DNA of 64,000 bases, taken from NCBI GenBank assembly GCA_023052935.1, contig CM041293.1:150349474-150413473 (forward strand), given 5' to 3'. The translations under genes were made by a program, and so were the position numbers. Within the stretch, counting starts at the first letter, position 1, and each line of letters starts with the position of its first letter. Below are positions 10,437 through 21,763 of this stretch, one piece after another. Source of the stretch: Piezodorus guildinii. Lineage: Eukaryota > Arthropoda > Insecta > Hemiptera > Pentatomidae. The notes below the pieces were generated by a model, which worked only from the letters and a program-made list of their open reading frames with translations, was not told where the DNA came from and made no database searches.

Positions 10437-13241
10437 TCAGGCAGCGTCATTTTGGGATGTTAGAAGGTGCTGGAAAAGAAGGAATTTAAATGTAGAAAGG
10501 GAAGGAGCATGGCGGATGTTTGATGGAAGGGAATTCCAGAAACTAGTAGAACGGGCCAGAAAGGAGCATTCGTATTTTTTTGTTCTGTGGGAAGTGATAT
10601 AAAGGTTGGAAAAACGGGATCTAGTCTCTAGTGGGTGAATTGTGGGTTTGAACTGTAGGAGATCGTAGATATATGGAGGGTGTTGTGAATTAATTGTTTG
10701 GTATAGGAAAGATCCAAGGAAATATTGCCTACGGGTAAGAGGAAAGAGCCATTTTGATTCGGTATAGAGATGGGATACATGAGACCGCCTCGATGTGCCA
10801 AAGACAAATCTTAAAAAACAGTTCATAATTAACTTTAATCGTTTCTCTAGCATCATCGAGAGGCCATCATATACCATACATCCATAATCAAACTGAGGGA
10901 AAATTAGAGAGGATACAAGGAGCTTGCGAGTGGAATAAGGGAGAACATGGCGGGAACGAAGGAATAGTTTAAGAGTACTGATTGACCTTCGGGAGATTTG
11001 GGCGACATGTGGTTTCCAGGATAAGGTTTGGTCAATATGGATGCCTAAATTTTTTACCGAGGAACTGAATGTGATGGGATGGGCGTTCAGAAATAAGGTA
11101 GGAAGAGAGGGAATAGATGTAAGGAGGGAATTGGATCCAATAATGATTGCCTGAGTTTTCTCGGCGTTTAACCTTAGTTCGTTCTGATTCGCCCAATAGC
11201 AGATCCTGTCCAGGTCTTCTTGAATACTCGTAAACGCGGCTGATAACTCAGAGGGAGGAAAGGATAGATAAATCTGAACATCATCGGCATATAGGTGGTA
11301 GGAGCAGTGGAGGATTGAATTAGGAAGATCATTTATAAAGGTATTAAAAAGGATAGGAGAAACACTTGAACCCTGGGCAACCCCTGAAGAAACGGTAAGA
11401 AAAGAAGATAAAGGTTTGTTGGGAATTTGAACTGCTTGGGTACGGTCAGAAAGAAAAGACTGGAACCAGAGAATAGAGCTGTAGGAAAAGGAGAGAGATT
11501 TTAGTTTGGAATAAAGGATAGAATGGTTCAAAGAATCAAATGCTTTAGAAAAGTCAAGGAGAATTAGAACTGTCAGCTGTTTGTTGTCCATTGCAGTGTA
11601 TATGTCTTGAGTGATTTTAGTAAGAGCAGATTGAGTGGAGAAACCAGATCGGAAACCGGATTGGGAAGGATTGATTGATTTGGATTCTTCGAGGAATTTT
11701 GACATTTGGGATTGGACTAGTCTTTCTAAAGGTTTAGAGAGATTAGATAAGATGGAGATCGGGCGGAAGTCTTTAGGAGTTGCAGGATTTGGAATTTTGT
11801 TAATGGGATGGATTATGGCTTTTTTCCAAGAGGTAGGAAATACTGAATTTTGCAGGGAAAAATTGTAGATGAAAAGGAGCGCTGGTAAAATTTCTGGGAG
11901 ACAAAGTTTTAGTAATTTAACAGGGATTCCGTCAAAGCCAATGGAGTTTGTGCGAGATTTCATAATTGAGGTGATTAAGTCAGTTGGTGAGATGTCAGAG
12001 AAAAAGAAGTTTTCAGAGTTAAAGGATGGAACTGAGAGATGCAGGGAAGATGGTGATGATGAATTGTAAGAGGACGAAGATAGAAAGTGGGAGTTCAATT
12101 CTTCAGGTGATACTGGAATGTCGGAAGAGGTAGTGGATTTACAGAGGGAGAGTTTTCGAAGGAGTTGCCATTTAGACTTAGGATCGGGGATAGAAGAAAG
12201 GGCTTCGTGGAAATAATTACATTTCGCTTGTCTGACTCTTGATTGTGTCAAGTTACGCAGTACCCTGAACGCTTGGTAGTCATCCTCTAGTCTTGTGCGT
12301 CTATAGCGTCTTCGGGCAGCCTCACGTTTCTTTTGAAGATCTTTTATTTCTTGACACAACCATGGAGCAGGACGGCGACGAAAGGTGCAGGTTTTGAGAG
12401 GAGCATGGGTATCTAGGATCCTGAGTAGATTTGAGGTGAGGATATCTACCATACAGTCAATGGACGAGGAGGAGTAAATTTCTTCCCAATTCAGGGACTC
12501 AAGATCTGGTAGAATGGTTTCACGGGAGAGGGCGTCAAGGTTTCGGAATGTTATGGTTTTAGGAAGGATTGCTGGAGTTCGAATATTGTAGGATATATGG
12601 ATTAAATCGTGGGATGACAAGAATGGAACTGGTAATTGGGAGGAGGAGAGAAGGTTCTCTGCTGTATCAATAACGTAAACGTCCAACCAGGTATCAGTCC
12701 AGCGAGTATGATGGGTAGGAGCAAAGGGAACTATGAATAAGTGGAGGGAGAAGAAGAGATTTTCTAAGTAAAGTCTGTCATTGGAATGTGAAAGGAAGTT
12801 GGTATTAAGGTCACCGGAAATTATTATATTATTGTAAAGAGGAACGTATTTGTAAAGGGTTGATTCAAGGGATTCGTCAAAAGGTACCAAAGGAGGGCGG
12901 TAGGCTACAACATATAGGAGAGGATTTTCTTTGAAATTAACTTCGATGAATAGGAATTCGATATGAGGGTGTTCAGATGGGGATGAAAGTTCAAGAGTTC
13001 GAAACCTAAGACTATTGTGGATATAGAGCCCGACGCCTCCACCAGTACGACAGATGCGGTCGTGACGGATGAAGGAATAATCGGGAAGGAAAACAGCAGA
13101 GGAAGGGATGTAGGGTTTTAACCAAGTCTCGGAAACGGCAATAAGATGGTAGAAGTTATGGGTGAAATATTGAAGGAATTCGTCGAAGTGAGCGGGTAAG
13201 GACTGGGCGTTAACGTGACAGGTAGTTAGGATACTAGACAT
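10437..13241 (-). CDS. CR1/L2-like ORF2: AP endonuclease and reverse transcriptase
   Basis: The enzyme nicks chromosomal DNA and copies element RNA at the nick (target-primed reverse transcription). The 934 residues start at a true ATG. An exonuclease-endonuclease-phosphatase fold occupies about 1-225: N11 in HVN, E38 in SETW, YRPP at 114, GDLN with D144 and N146, D187, and the terminal SSHDL with H211/D212. A linker rich in arginine and lysine (about 285-345) precedes the RT. RT landmarks are FRPISIL (about 492), SGFRSGFSTQSA (about 528), the catalytic D563 in LLDFSKAFD, SSGVAQGSSVSPILF (about 618) and YADD (651-654). A thumb region and a C-terminal tail with FWNSLPSNIR follow. There is no RNase H domain. 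All catalytic positions I can judge are present and no stop interrupts it. The clade (CR1 versus L2 or a relative) is inferred, not proven. Confidence 0.92.
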   Translation of the reverse strand: MSSILTTCHVNAQSLPAHFDEFLQYFTHNFYHLIAVSETWLKPYIPSSAVFLPDYSFIRHDRICRTGGGVGLYIHNSLRFRTLELSSPSEHPHIEFLFIEVNFKENPLLYVVAYRPPLVPFDESLESTLYKYVPLYNNIIISGDLNTNFLSHSNDRLYLENLFFSLHLFIVPFAPTHHTRWTDTWLDVYVIDTAENLLSSSQLPVPFLSSHDLIHISYNIRTPAILPKTITFRNLDALSRETILPDLESLNWEEIYSSSSIDCMVDILTSNLLRILDTHAPLKTCTFRRRPAPWLCQEIKDLQKKREAARRRYRRTRLEDDYQAFRVLRNLTQSRVRQAKCNYFHEALSSIPDPKSKWQLLRKLSLCKSTTSSDIPVSPEELNSHFLSSSSYNSSSPSSLHLSVPSFNSENFFFSDISPTDLITSIMKSRTNSIGFDGIPVKLLKLCLPEILPALLFIYNFSLQNSVFPTSWKKAIIHPINKIPNPATPKDFRPISILSNLSKPLERLVQSQMSKFLEESKSINPSQSGFRSGFSTQSALTKITQDIYTAMDNKQLTVLILLDFSKAFDSLNHSILYSKLKSLSFSYSSILWFQSFLSDRTQAVQIPNKPLSSFLTVSSGVAQGSSVSPILFNTFINDLPNSILHCSYHLYADDVQIYLSFPPSELSAAFTSIQEDLDRICYWANQNELRLNAEKTQAIIIGSNSLLTSIPSLPTLFLNAHPITFSSSVKNLGIHIDQTLSWKPHVAQISRRSISTLKLFLRSRHVLPYSTRKLLVSSLIFPQFDYGCMVYDGLSMMLEKRLKLIMNCFLRFVFGTSRRSHVSHLYTESKWLFPLTRRQYFLGSFLYQTINSQHPPYIYDLLQFKPTIHPLETRSRFSNLYITSHRTKKYECSFLARSTSFWNSLPSNIRHAPSLSTFKFLLFQHLLTSQNDAA

Positions 13242-13573
13242 GATAAAGGTAGGAGGGAAATTACACCGGGATTAAAGGGAAGACGCTGTACGTATAATAC
13301 TAAACATCCATAAACTATGTAGCAATGTTGTAAAGACAATTGGATGAGAGAAAGTAAGAAATAGATATATATAAATAAATACACACTTAAACATAAAAAA
13401 AAAATCATGACCCATCTCCTAGGCAAAGAACTAAATTTAAAAACACTTGAATAAATAAAAATCATAAATAAATATAAGAAATACAATGATAGTGCAATGT
13501 AGAGTATATCCGTGAAACGGTAAGTGGTTGTTATATTCTGATTGAAGCCGGCAAGATAACGGGAATCTGGATG

Positions 13574-14521
13574 TCAGCCGAAAACTTCTAGATCTTGCGC
13601 CTGGTCAATGTAGATGACAGGGTGGCCGTCTTCTTTCCTGCAACGGACTCTTCCGCCAGCGAACCACACGTATTTTAATTTCCCCGCTGTCTTCCTTTGA
13701 CGGGCGAGCCAATAGAGGTGCCTGTTAGCGGGGGTCATCTCCTCGCTCAGATATATCCGGTGGCAGTCATTTTCCTGCCATCCGATATCCCTGGTGGTGA
13801 AGTCCCTTTTGATCTTTCTATTTCTAATTAGCTCATCACGAGTGGTCTGCCTAACAAAGCGAGCGATGACAGGGGGTGGTCGCGGGTCATCTTTTTTCTG
13901 TCTACGACGCTCCACTACGTCTAGATCCTCCATTTTGATTTTAATACCTAGGCCTGCCGCTATATTGCTCACCAGAGCCGCAGGGGTTTCCCCCGGGCGG
14001 ACCGGTATGCCCCTAATTTCCAAAGATCTTGATAATAGTCCTTGCTCAGCCCTGTTCAGCCGGACCTCCAGTTCGCCCACTCGGCACTTTAATGCTTTAT
14101 TTTCATTTGTTAGGTCTTCAAGATATTTCGATTGACCCTCCAGATTTTTTTCGATTTTGCTAAGCCGCTCGTTAAGCTCAAAGCTCAGTTCTCCATATTT
14201 TTCGAGCGATGATTTAATATCTTTAATTTCTTGGTTTACCTGGTCACCTTGCTTATTAATTGCCGAGAGTATATCAGATGGAGATGGTTCTTGCTTTTGA
14301 ATGCTACTGGGTGAAGTAGGATTTTCGGTGGATGTACCTGACTTCTTTCCATAGACGCACTTAGGGCAAAGCCAAGATTTTTTATGTGCCTTGAGCGCAT
14401 CAATATCTTTTTCAGATAGATTGCAGCACTTGCCGTGAAAAATGACGCGGCACTCATTACAGCTAACACTTCTTTTCTCTTCCCTGGTGATGGCACCATC
14501 GCAAATTGAGCACTGAACCAT
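13574..14521 (-). CDS. CR1/L2-like ORF1: PHD finger, coiled coil, RNA-binding C-terminus
   Basis: 315 residues from the ATG at 14521. The open frame runs further upstream (to 14572) but only from a TTG, so the ATG directly before VQCSICDG is preferred. Residues 4-55 form a C4HC3 PHD finger: C4, C7, C21, C24, H29, C32, C52, C55. A predicted coiled coil (about 85-170) contains heptad-like leucines and glutamates. The segment from SLEIRGIPV (about 168) resembles the RRM/C-terminal domain of L1-type ORF1 proteins. The likely role is packaging the element RNA into a trimeric ribonucleoprotein and acting as a nucleic-acid chaperone; this is known of the protein class, not shown here. PHD fingers are frequent in ORF1 of CR1-type elements. 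Confidence 0.88.
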   Translation of the reverse strand: MVQCSICDGAITREEKRSVSCNECRVIFHGKCCNLSEKDIDALKAHKKSWLCPKCVYGKKSGTSTENPTSPSSIQKQEPSPSDILSAINKQGDQVNQEIKDIKSSLEKYGELSFELNERLSKIEKNLEGQSKYLEDLTNENKALKCRVGELEVRLNRAEQGLLSRSLEIRGIPVRPGETPAALVSNIAAGLGIKIKMEDLDVVERRRQKKDDPRPPPVIARFVRQTTRDELIRNRKIKRDFTTRDIGWQENDCHRIYLSEEMTPANRHLYWLARQRKTAGKLKYVWFAGGRVRCRKEDGHPVIYIDQAQDLEVFG

Positions 14522-14857
14522 TTTTAATTTAATAAGTAAATATAACTTACTCGTAGAAGTGTTTGTAAACAAAGGCCTGATGTTGACGTCCTTTAATACT
14601 CTTACTGCCTAGGGATTACCTCTCTGACTGCCAGCTGCTTCAGAATAAACCCCAACTTAATCACAAATTATGGCTTTTTTTCGGCTGTATAATTAACTTT
14701 ATTAATCGGAATAAAGGTATATTTAAATTATATACTTCAGAATATTTTACGTGAGAAAAAAAGAAAAAAAAATAGACGGAAATTATAAAGGAGATAAGAG
14801 AATAATAGAAAAGAACACAGGAGCGATGTTGATACGTTGCCGTCTAAGGCCAGACTG

Positions 14858-14985
14858 GTAAATATATAGTAAGGGAAAGTATTGCGATCGTGAACATCTT
14901 CGAATTCCAGTTTTCACCGGAAATACACGTTTTAGGGTTCCCTGAGTCAATATGACCAAGTCCCTAAAAAGGACTAATTCCTTTC
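14858..14985 (+). repeat. Repeat B, left-end fragment (copy B2)
   Basis: ATATATAGTAAGGGAAAGTA, TTGCGATCGTGAA, the CAGTTTTCACCGGAAATACA block and GACCAAGTCCCT match the first 120 bases of copies B1 and B9. It then breaks off into unrelated DNA (14986-15570), in which I see nothing. Confidence 0.65.
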
Positions 14986-15570
14986 AGCATTATATTTTAC
15001 TTATGATCACACGAGGTTGGGTGAGAAGCTGAAACAAAGAGTGCCAGGAAAAGTTTGGCTGAAAACATAAGGCATTTAAGTATGAATAGTGGATCTCATG
15101 CGCTGCTTTTGACTGGACCTATAAGACCTTTTCCTGGTGAAATAAGATTCCTCAGGGAATATTACTGCAACAGATGCTTTTAAGGTACCAGGAAAACATG
15201 CAAACATGCAAGGAGTTCGTATCTTGCATTTTTGGCGTTCTCATTCACGTAACCGCCAATGTACAACTTTCACGATCTTCAAGACATGAGGACTTGATGA
15301 TACAACGAAATAAATTGGCTCTTCAACATGCAAAGGACTAACGCTATTTCTAAGCGTTTTCATCTTCAAGTAAAGGTTAAGCCTCTTGGAAGCTGTTATT
15401 ACTTAAAGGATAGTTCTTCTTGAGACATCTTTAACTGTTTTTAATGCCTGGATTACTGAAATTAGTAAATTTTAAAGCTGAGTTATTATTAAATGTTATT
15501 TTTAAATGTTTTATTGAAGACTTATGTCGCCTGAAAGAAAAGAAAAGATTTTTAAATTAAAACATAAAAT

Positions 15571-16300
15571 CTGGTGAGCGCAACACACGATTTTCACTTA
15601 TCTCTGTTGTTAAAACCTATTTCAGAACTTTTAAATAAAGTTAGATTCGAAAAAAGATTAAAGAATTACACTGAGTTTTGATGAAAACATGTGTTTCAGA
15701 TTAAATAATCAAAAATAAAAATTATTACCTGCAACAATCACTCAGTTTTATTCCCCTTTCGTCACTATCCATTACATTAAATATAAAACTTTGTAAATAA
15801 GATAACATTATTTCTAAAACAATTAGCTTTTCAACGGTATATTATATATTTATATTACTTCATGAAAAAAATAATTTTATCCTTTTCTTCCTAATTATCC
15901 AAAATCCGTTTTTCATTAATCCTAACAAGCCGAAACGGTAAATTCTTTCGAGTCTGTAAAAATAAAGATACTTCATTTAAGAAATCGAAATTAAATTAAG
16001 GCCCATTAAATTTTACACCGCTATACCAAATTTGATTAAAATCGTTACAGCCGTTTTTGAGAAAATCGCAGAAAAGTACAAACTGCGAGGTATAAAGTGG
16101 CTTTCTGTTTTGTTGATTTCGTTTTCTAAAAAACGCTGTAACATCTCAGGCACATGCGCTTCTGAAATTTGAAACTTTAGTTTTATATAACTTACACTTT
16201 TTGAGCTAGGACAGGAGATATATATATATTTCTGGTGAAAACTCGAATTCGAAAACTGTTATATATATATTTAAAATATAGCTAAGTACGAGTAAAAACC
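15571..16300 (-). repeat. Repeat B, full-length copy (B3)
   Basis: Read on the minus strand. The inner end CTGGTGAGCGCAACACACGA is at about 15571-15590. The conserved phrases TTTCAACGGTATATTATATA and ATCGTTACAGCCGTTTTTGA lie in the middle, and the far end reads ATATAGCTAAGTACGAGTAA. No open frame of interest. Confidence 0.65.
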
Positions 16301-16652
16301 CATTATATTTCACGAATAGCTATCCATATGTTTCTCACATATTTTTTCACTTTGTTTATTGATTTGCACCTGTCAGCAGTATGTGACAATCAGCAAATAG
16401 AATGAAATAATAAACAGAATAATGACATGTAAGGCATGAGGAAGGACAGTACCCAGCAGCACGTCTTCTCGTCAGGTTTTTTTTTTTTTTATGTATGGTG
16501 TTCATCATTTCTTAAATGATTGAAGTCTTTATTTTGCGTCGGATTGGTAATAAGGCTATCATTATACGATTAGGGACCATTTGGAGCGGTGAAGTAAGCG
16601 AGCTCTTGAAGAAAGCTCAAAAGGGGCTGAGTAAGATTATTCAACCCTCTAA

Positions 16653-17190
16653 TTATTTGTGAAATTGGGATGAATTTTTACCAGTAGACGGCTGCTGTGG
16701 TATTTCCCTTCTCACACCCGAGCCTGGTGGTTCGCTGATAGAAGGCGGAAAAGCGTGATTTGGTCCCATCTGGAGGGATGATGATTTCCGTGGATGGTTC
16801 GGTGGTACCAGTGGCTGGAGTTCTGGTTCCTGTCGAGTCGGAGCTTTCAGCTGCTGAACTGGCAACTCTTCTATCTGTGTACCATTATTATGAGCTGGTG
16901 GTTCGGTTGATGTTTTTTGACGAAGATCTGGATATTCGTCGAAATTTCGTGGTGGAGGATGAGGTCGTTCGGAGCAGTGCGTTCGAGAAGTTCGTTGAAT
17001 CCTCAACTCCTTCAGAGCTTGGCACCCACGGTAGTTGGCTGGATGTCCTCCCTGGCAGTTGGCGCATGTCGCTGGTGTTTCCTTTGCCTTTGTACAAGTT
17101 GCACTGGCGTGGCTAAGACCATTTTTTACACAGCGTGGAGGGTGGTTACAGTACGTCTTCATGTGACCGTACTGCTGGCACCTGTGGTAT
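16653..17190 (-). pseudogene. Jockey-clade ORF1 (gag-like) fragment with zinc knuckles
   Basis: The frame is open from about 17190, upstream of the first ATG at 17162, to the stop at 16653. It carries three consecutive CCHC-type zinc-knuckle motifs of a non-LTR ORF1 nucleocapsid-like protein: RCQQYGHMKTYC, RCVKNGLSHASATC and CANCQGGHPANYRGC. The third is intact. In the first, a tyrosine (SYHRC) appears where the leading cysteine belongs, and in the second CVKN has asparagine for the second cysteine. The rest is proline-, serine- and glutamine-rich, as in ORF1 tails. In the full element this protein binds the RNA. No ORF2 follows at 16.65 kb downward, so this is a fragment. The AT-rich 17220-17930 stretch next to it holds nothing recognisable. 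Confidence 0.8.
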
Positions 17191-17949
17191 GACTCTTCTT
17201 TTTCTGAGTTCTTCTACTCTTATTTTTGTGTAAAATATAGATTGAATTTCAAAAATTTTTTCATTGTAGGTTGATTTGGAATTTTTCATAAGAAACGTAA
17301 ACGAAAAATTCTTTAGGTGAAATCCAATGCCTTACATATAAATTTGGCCAACGTGTTTTCTATTCTAGAACAGGTACAAAATCTGTCACAGCTTTTTGAA
17401 AAAAAAAAAAAAATAACAGGATTTGAGTTCCTGGGTGTTAAAGAACTATTGGTTACTAGGGAGCTAAAGAAAGAATTTACATCTAAAATGAAAATACAAT
17501 GGAACTCTTAAAGTCAGACTCTATTATGTAAAGAGAATGTTATCTTTTATACGACGGTAATATCGGAAATTAATTACATTGTATTTCTGCCCGATAGCCT
17601 TTAATTCAACAAGTTGTTCATTCTTACTTCAGGAAACTCTTATTTTCGACATTTCAGAGTGAAAACGGATCATGGTCAAATGGACTTTTTTACTGAAATC
17701 ATTGAACTTCGCGGTGTAAAACCGGCCCTAGAATCTATCTGGTACACCTTAAGTAAAAAATATCTGATAAAAATATACCCAGTCGGTATATTTATAATTG
17801 AAAATCTATTGAGAAATATAATACAATTTATAACAACTATTTTACATTTATAATAAAAAATTGAAATCCTCAAATTGGCTTAATAAATGAAATACATTTT
17901 GCAATTTCATAGCGCATTTCTTAATTTTTATTACGAAAAAAAAAAATTC

Positions 17950-18800
17950 GTTTATGTTTAAAATTGAACGCTCTGATGGCAATCTTCCTCAGGTCTTCGA
18001 CGATGTTGTTTGTGGCTTGTTGTGCCAGGGTGGGCGTCTTGTTAGCGTTGGTGCTGGAGGCATAAATCCCGATGTCATCCGCATAGGGTACTAAACCATT
18101 GCTCCTGGATGCTTTACTGAGACCGCTGTCGACGTGAAAATGACGAGCAGTTAAGGTCCCAGCACAGTGACCCTTGAAGTAATCACCCTTGGGGTAATCT
18201 TATTAGGGAATGGTGGTCTCCCTTCAGGAAGCACTGGTACATTTGCCTTTCGAGCCTCTTCAAAGCACAGCCTTTGAGCAGGGGTTCAGCCTGTTCCGTA
18301 GGTGTTAGCAGGATGTAAGTTGGACCGTCCTCTTCTTTGTCACATGAGTCCTCACAAACCTCTAGAATCTGCAGTGGTCATCGTGGATCCTCTGAAGCTG
18401 TTCATGCCAGAAAAGGTCTTTCATTCTCGCATAAGTGAGGCTATTTGCTGGGTCATAGCACTGATCGCTTCAATTGATCCAAGCCGTAGTCACTTGTGCA
18501 GTGGAAGATGTTCCCAAGGTTGTTCATCTGACCAATCCGAGTGAGGATGTGTCTTGGAGGCTATCTGATCACGTTGGACGTTGGCTGAACCTAGAGATTT
18601 TCTGATTCCTGGATGGTGGTGGTGATGACTTCTACTGCCTCGTCCAATTTAACTGCGGTTCGGAATTTCGTCCCAGCTAGTAGGGTATTATCAACACTGG
18701 TCGAGAGAGAAATATTCTGAACGTTGTTTTGGCTATCGTGCCATCAATGTAGAGCACAGGTAGAGATGGTCAGACGGTCCGTACGGCAATCCCCAAGGCG
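17950..18800 (-). pseudogene. Decayed non-LTR reverse transcriptase fragment
   Basis: On the minus strand, 18090-17955 reads LVPYADDIGIYASSTNANKT, then TLAQQATNNIVEDLRKIAIR. This is the RT catalytic YADD box with the sequence that follows it in jockey-like elements. Higher coordinates (up to about 18800) are GC-richer and consistent with further decayed ORF2, but no frame can be followed for long. Because ORF2-type sequence here lies at higher coordinates than the ORF1 fragment at 16.65-17.19 kb on the same strand, the two are separate insertions. Confidence 0.6.
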
Positions 18801-18984
18801 TAATAATGCAGCGGGAAATAATAATGTTTCAAGTGAATCAATCAAAGTATCTGGGAAAGTGGGCATTTATAAAATAAAAGTTTTTGTACAAAAATCTGTG
18901 TAAATTGAAAAAATGCCGTGAAATGGAAATAATCAATACTTGTTGGCGGGTTGTATCAACTATTGCCGAATTTCTAGCCTAATT

Positions 18985-19125
18985 CCGTAATAAGAAAATT
19001 ATGAGACTATCAATGTGGTTTTAGAAGGAACAGTTCGACCATTGACCAAATATTTTCTTTACGATAAATTTATAAGAAAAAGTTGGAATACAAAGGTGTA
19101 ATCCAACACTTTTATATTTATAAAA
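18985..19125 (+). pseudogene. Fragment of non-LTR family N2 (RT fingers region)
   Basis: Reads YQCGFRRNSSTIDQIFSLR, a stop, then KKKLEYKGV. It matches the equivalent part of the minus-strand N2 copy at 26640-27500 (YECGFRRNRSTIA..IFSLRQ and KKLEYNGVVHQLY). The downstream F/YIDFKKAYDS block is not found, so this is a short relic. Confidence 0.6.
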
Positions 19126-19129
19126 AAAG

Positions 19130-19555
19130 TTATCGCTGCAGAATGACTATCGATTCAGCATACGTCCGTGCCCTTTGCCTCTAAATTATAACACTTATGC
19201 TAATGAAGATTCTCAAAAGAAGTATTAATTTAAGTGATTATTGTTGTTAATAATGCTTACTTTTTATTTTACCTTTTTAAAAAAAAATGGTTCCATTAAA
19301 GCGAGACGGACGGAATTCCAAAGGAATCCATATAGAACTAATTGTATAAGTTCCGTGAAACACTAGTCACTGGCGACCATTTTAATATTTTTGTAATATT
19401 TTAACAACTATTTCATCCTTAAGAAATCCATCAAGATTCTCAGTAAATGTGCAGAATGTGGTATTCAATTTTATTTCCTATCGAGGATTGTTTTCACTGC
19501 AGTTGTGTACAACATTTTTGTAAAGACACGAATGGAGTTATTGTTATTAAATAAT

Positions 19556-19591
<36 letters not shown>

Positions 19592-20961
19592 ATATAAATA
19601 ATGAAATTCATTTACTCTTTTTGTTCTACACAACTGAAAATATTTATTCCGTTTGTTTTATAAACAAAACTAAAATATTTGACAGCTACGTTCCTACCTT
19701 TCTTGTAACATAATCAGAATCATTGTTACATCCATTGCAAGGTTCAATTGAACCTTATTCTTTCACTCTATATCAAGGAGCAGAACACATTTAATGTTTA
19801 TAAATAAAGAAAGCCAGACATTCGCAAACGGAAAATTCATTAATTGGAATTAAATTTATTGGATACAAATACATTGGAAAAGCAAATGTAATGCACAATT
19901 CATAGTAAAATATTTTAATCAGCAGTGAAAAACCTTAATGTTTCCTAATAAACATCTTCTAGATGTGATACAGATTTGTGTATTCAATATGCATCCTTTA
20001 AACCACACACGAGTTGAATAAGTGAGTAGTTGGATTCAATAACAAATAAAAATATTTTTGAATTAACTCTTTTTGAACTCTGATAGAATTATTCATGACC
20101 ATTAGGTCGGTTGAAAACTAAATCGTATATTTAAGAAATAGAACCTTCCTAAATTCTGGAAAAAAATTTTGCACATTAAATCAGCACAACTTCCTCATCC
20201 TGCTGTGATGGAATGGTCACATTTGAGTTAATAATTATCTATATTATATATAATCAATGATATGTTATTTGAGATCAAAATATTTTCTTTTCTTTTTTTT
20301 TTTTAAATATAGGAGTGTTCAGGAAAGTAAATACGGAAAAGAGCATGATTGAAAGGAATTTGAGACGATTGATCCGAGAACGTTTTTATGATTATACCCA
20401 ATATTCCCAAGGCAAAAGCTTTTGAGCAGTTTTCGAAGCACACTAATGTACTAAGAACGCTTATGTACTTTATGAAAGTATTTTTATTCACCGGCTACAT
20501 TTATTTTATTTGAATAAAACTGATACTGTACTATACCTACATGTGCCTTAGATATCTCCTAAAAATGTGTAAAATTAAAGACGCTGAAATATTATAAAGT
20601 CTAGGGAAATGCCTAGATGAAAGTAGTAAATAGAGTTTGATAAAATTGGTAAGATAATCAATCAAGGTATTTATAGAGAATCGGAAAAATTACCTGTAAT
20701 TACATAGGTAAATATTTGATGTGATTAACACTGATAGTTCGTTCCTGGATATATGTAAGGGGATTAGAAATTTTTCGACTTTAAGGAAAACTATTTCCAC
20801 ATTTCTTGCATAAATACGAAGTTCCCGTATCATTTTTGATCAGCAAACAAAGATCAAAGTATGAGTAAAAATATTAGCCATATCGGCCCGAATTCGCTTT
20901 ATTCGGTTCAACAAAGTAATTATAATTATTATTTAATTTTAAGATTAATTCATTACATATC
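19130..20961. other. AT-rich stretch with an (AT)n microsatellite
   Basis: An (AT)n array with one interruption lies at about 19555-19603. Otherwise no frame, RNA gene or repeat family is recognised. Confidence 0.4.
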
Positions 20962-21763
20962 TGTGGTGGTCGTGAATAAGTGGTTAAGTTAAAATATTTT
21001 ATTTTACAGGTGAACGACTTAAAGTTTTACGTGATACCAAAATAGAGTTATTAATTACAGCTTTCTTTAAGCCTACAATTTCTTCCACCAATTGTATTCT
21101 TGTTTAACCAATTTAACACGAAATAGGAGACGGTCTGAGGGAGCGATACGTTTATAAGTTGACTCATTTTTGATATAACGCGAGTTATCTAGTTTTTCAC
21201 GACCGTCACAGATATATAATATGAATATAATAAATTTAATATTTGTGGCGGTCGCGAATAAGTGGTTAAGTCAAAATCTTTCATTTTTACAGGTGAGCGA
21301 CTTAAAACTTTATGAAATACCCAAAATAGAGTTAAAACATACAGTATTCTTTCCACCTGAAATTTCTCCACCAAGAAATTTCTGTAACCAATTTAACACG
21401 ACGTGGGAGACGGTCTGAGGAGCGATCCACGTATCGCAACACATTTTTGATATAACTCGAGTTATCTAGTTTTTCACGAACGCCACAGATATATAATATG
21501 AATATAATAAATTTAATATTTGTGGCGGTCGTGAATAAGTGGTTAGGTCAAAATATTTCATTTTATAGGTGAGCGACTTAAAATTTATGAAATACCCAAA
21601 ATAGAGTTAAAACATACAGCTTTCTTTCCGCCTGAAATTTCTTCCACCAAGAAATTTCTGTAACCAATTTAACACGAAGTGGGAGACGGTCTGAGGAAGC
21701 GATACGTGGAGTTAACTCAATTTTGATATAACTCGAGCTATCCAGTTTTTCACGACCGCCACA
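20962..21763. repeat. Three tandem copies of a ~245-bp inverted-repeat unit
   Basis: Units at 20962-21210, 21244-21487 and 21521-21763 each begin with TGTGGYGGTCG.GAA and end with its reverse complement (TTCACGACCGCCACA in the third unit, with one or two changes in the others). They are separated by an almost identical AT-rich spacer (GATATATAATATGAATATAA...). The period is 282 then 277 bp. Internally they share AAGTGGTTAAGTYAAAAT and GGGAGACGGTCTGAGG. The unit resembles a MITE, but the identical spacers indicate tandem amplification rather than three insertions. Confidence 0.85.

Larger units (their letters stand above)
9931..14680 (-). mobile_element. Full-length CR1/L2-like non-LTR retrotransposon
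   Basis: A complete-looking element read on the minus strand: 5' UTR (approximate left end 14.6-14.7 kb), ORF1 (14521-13574), a 332-base spacer, ORF2 (13241-10437), a roughly 0.5-kb 3' UTR, a small hairpin, and a tail of TATC units instead of poly(A) at 9931-9952. The microsatellite tail, PHD-finger ORF1 and APE-type endonuclease without RNase H are characteristic of the CR1/L2 group. Both ORFs are free of stops, so insertion was recent. I could not define a target-site duplication because the 3' tail merges with repeat B debris. Confidence 0.85.

Noticed and set aside
13794..14135. Plus-strand ORF opposite the PHD-finger ORF1
   Set aside because: Shadow of ORF1; the minus strand carries the recognisable domains.
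16760..17116. Plus-strand ORF
   Set aside because: Antisense of the jockey ORF1 fragment with zinc knuckles.
20962..21763. CRISPR array
   Set aside because: Units are ~245 bp with near-identical spacers and inverted ends, in an animal-like genome.
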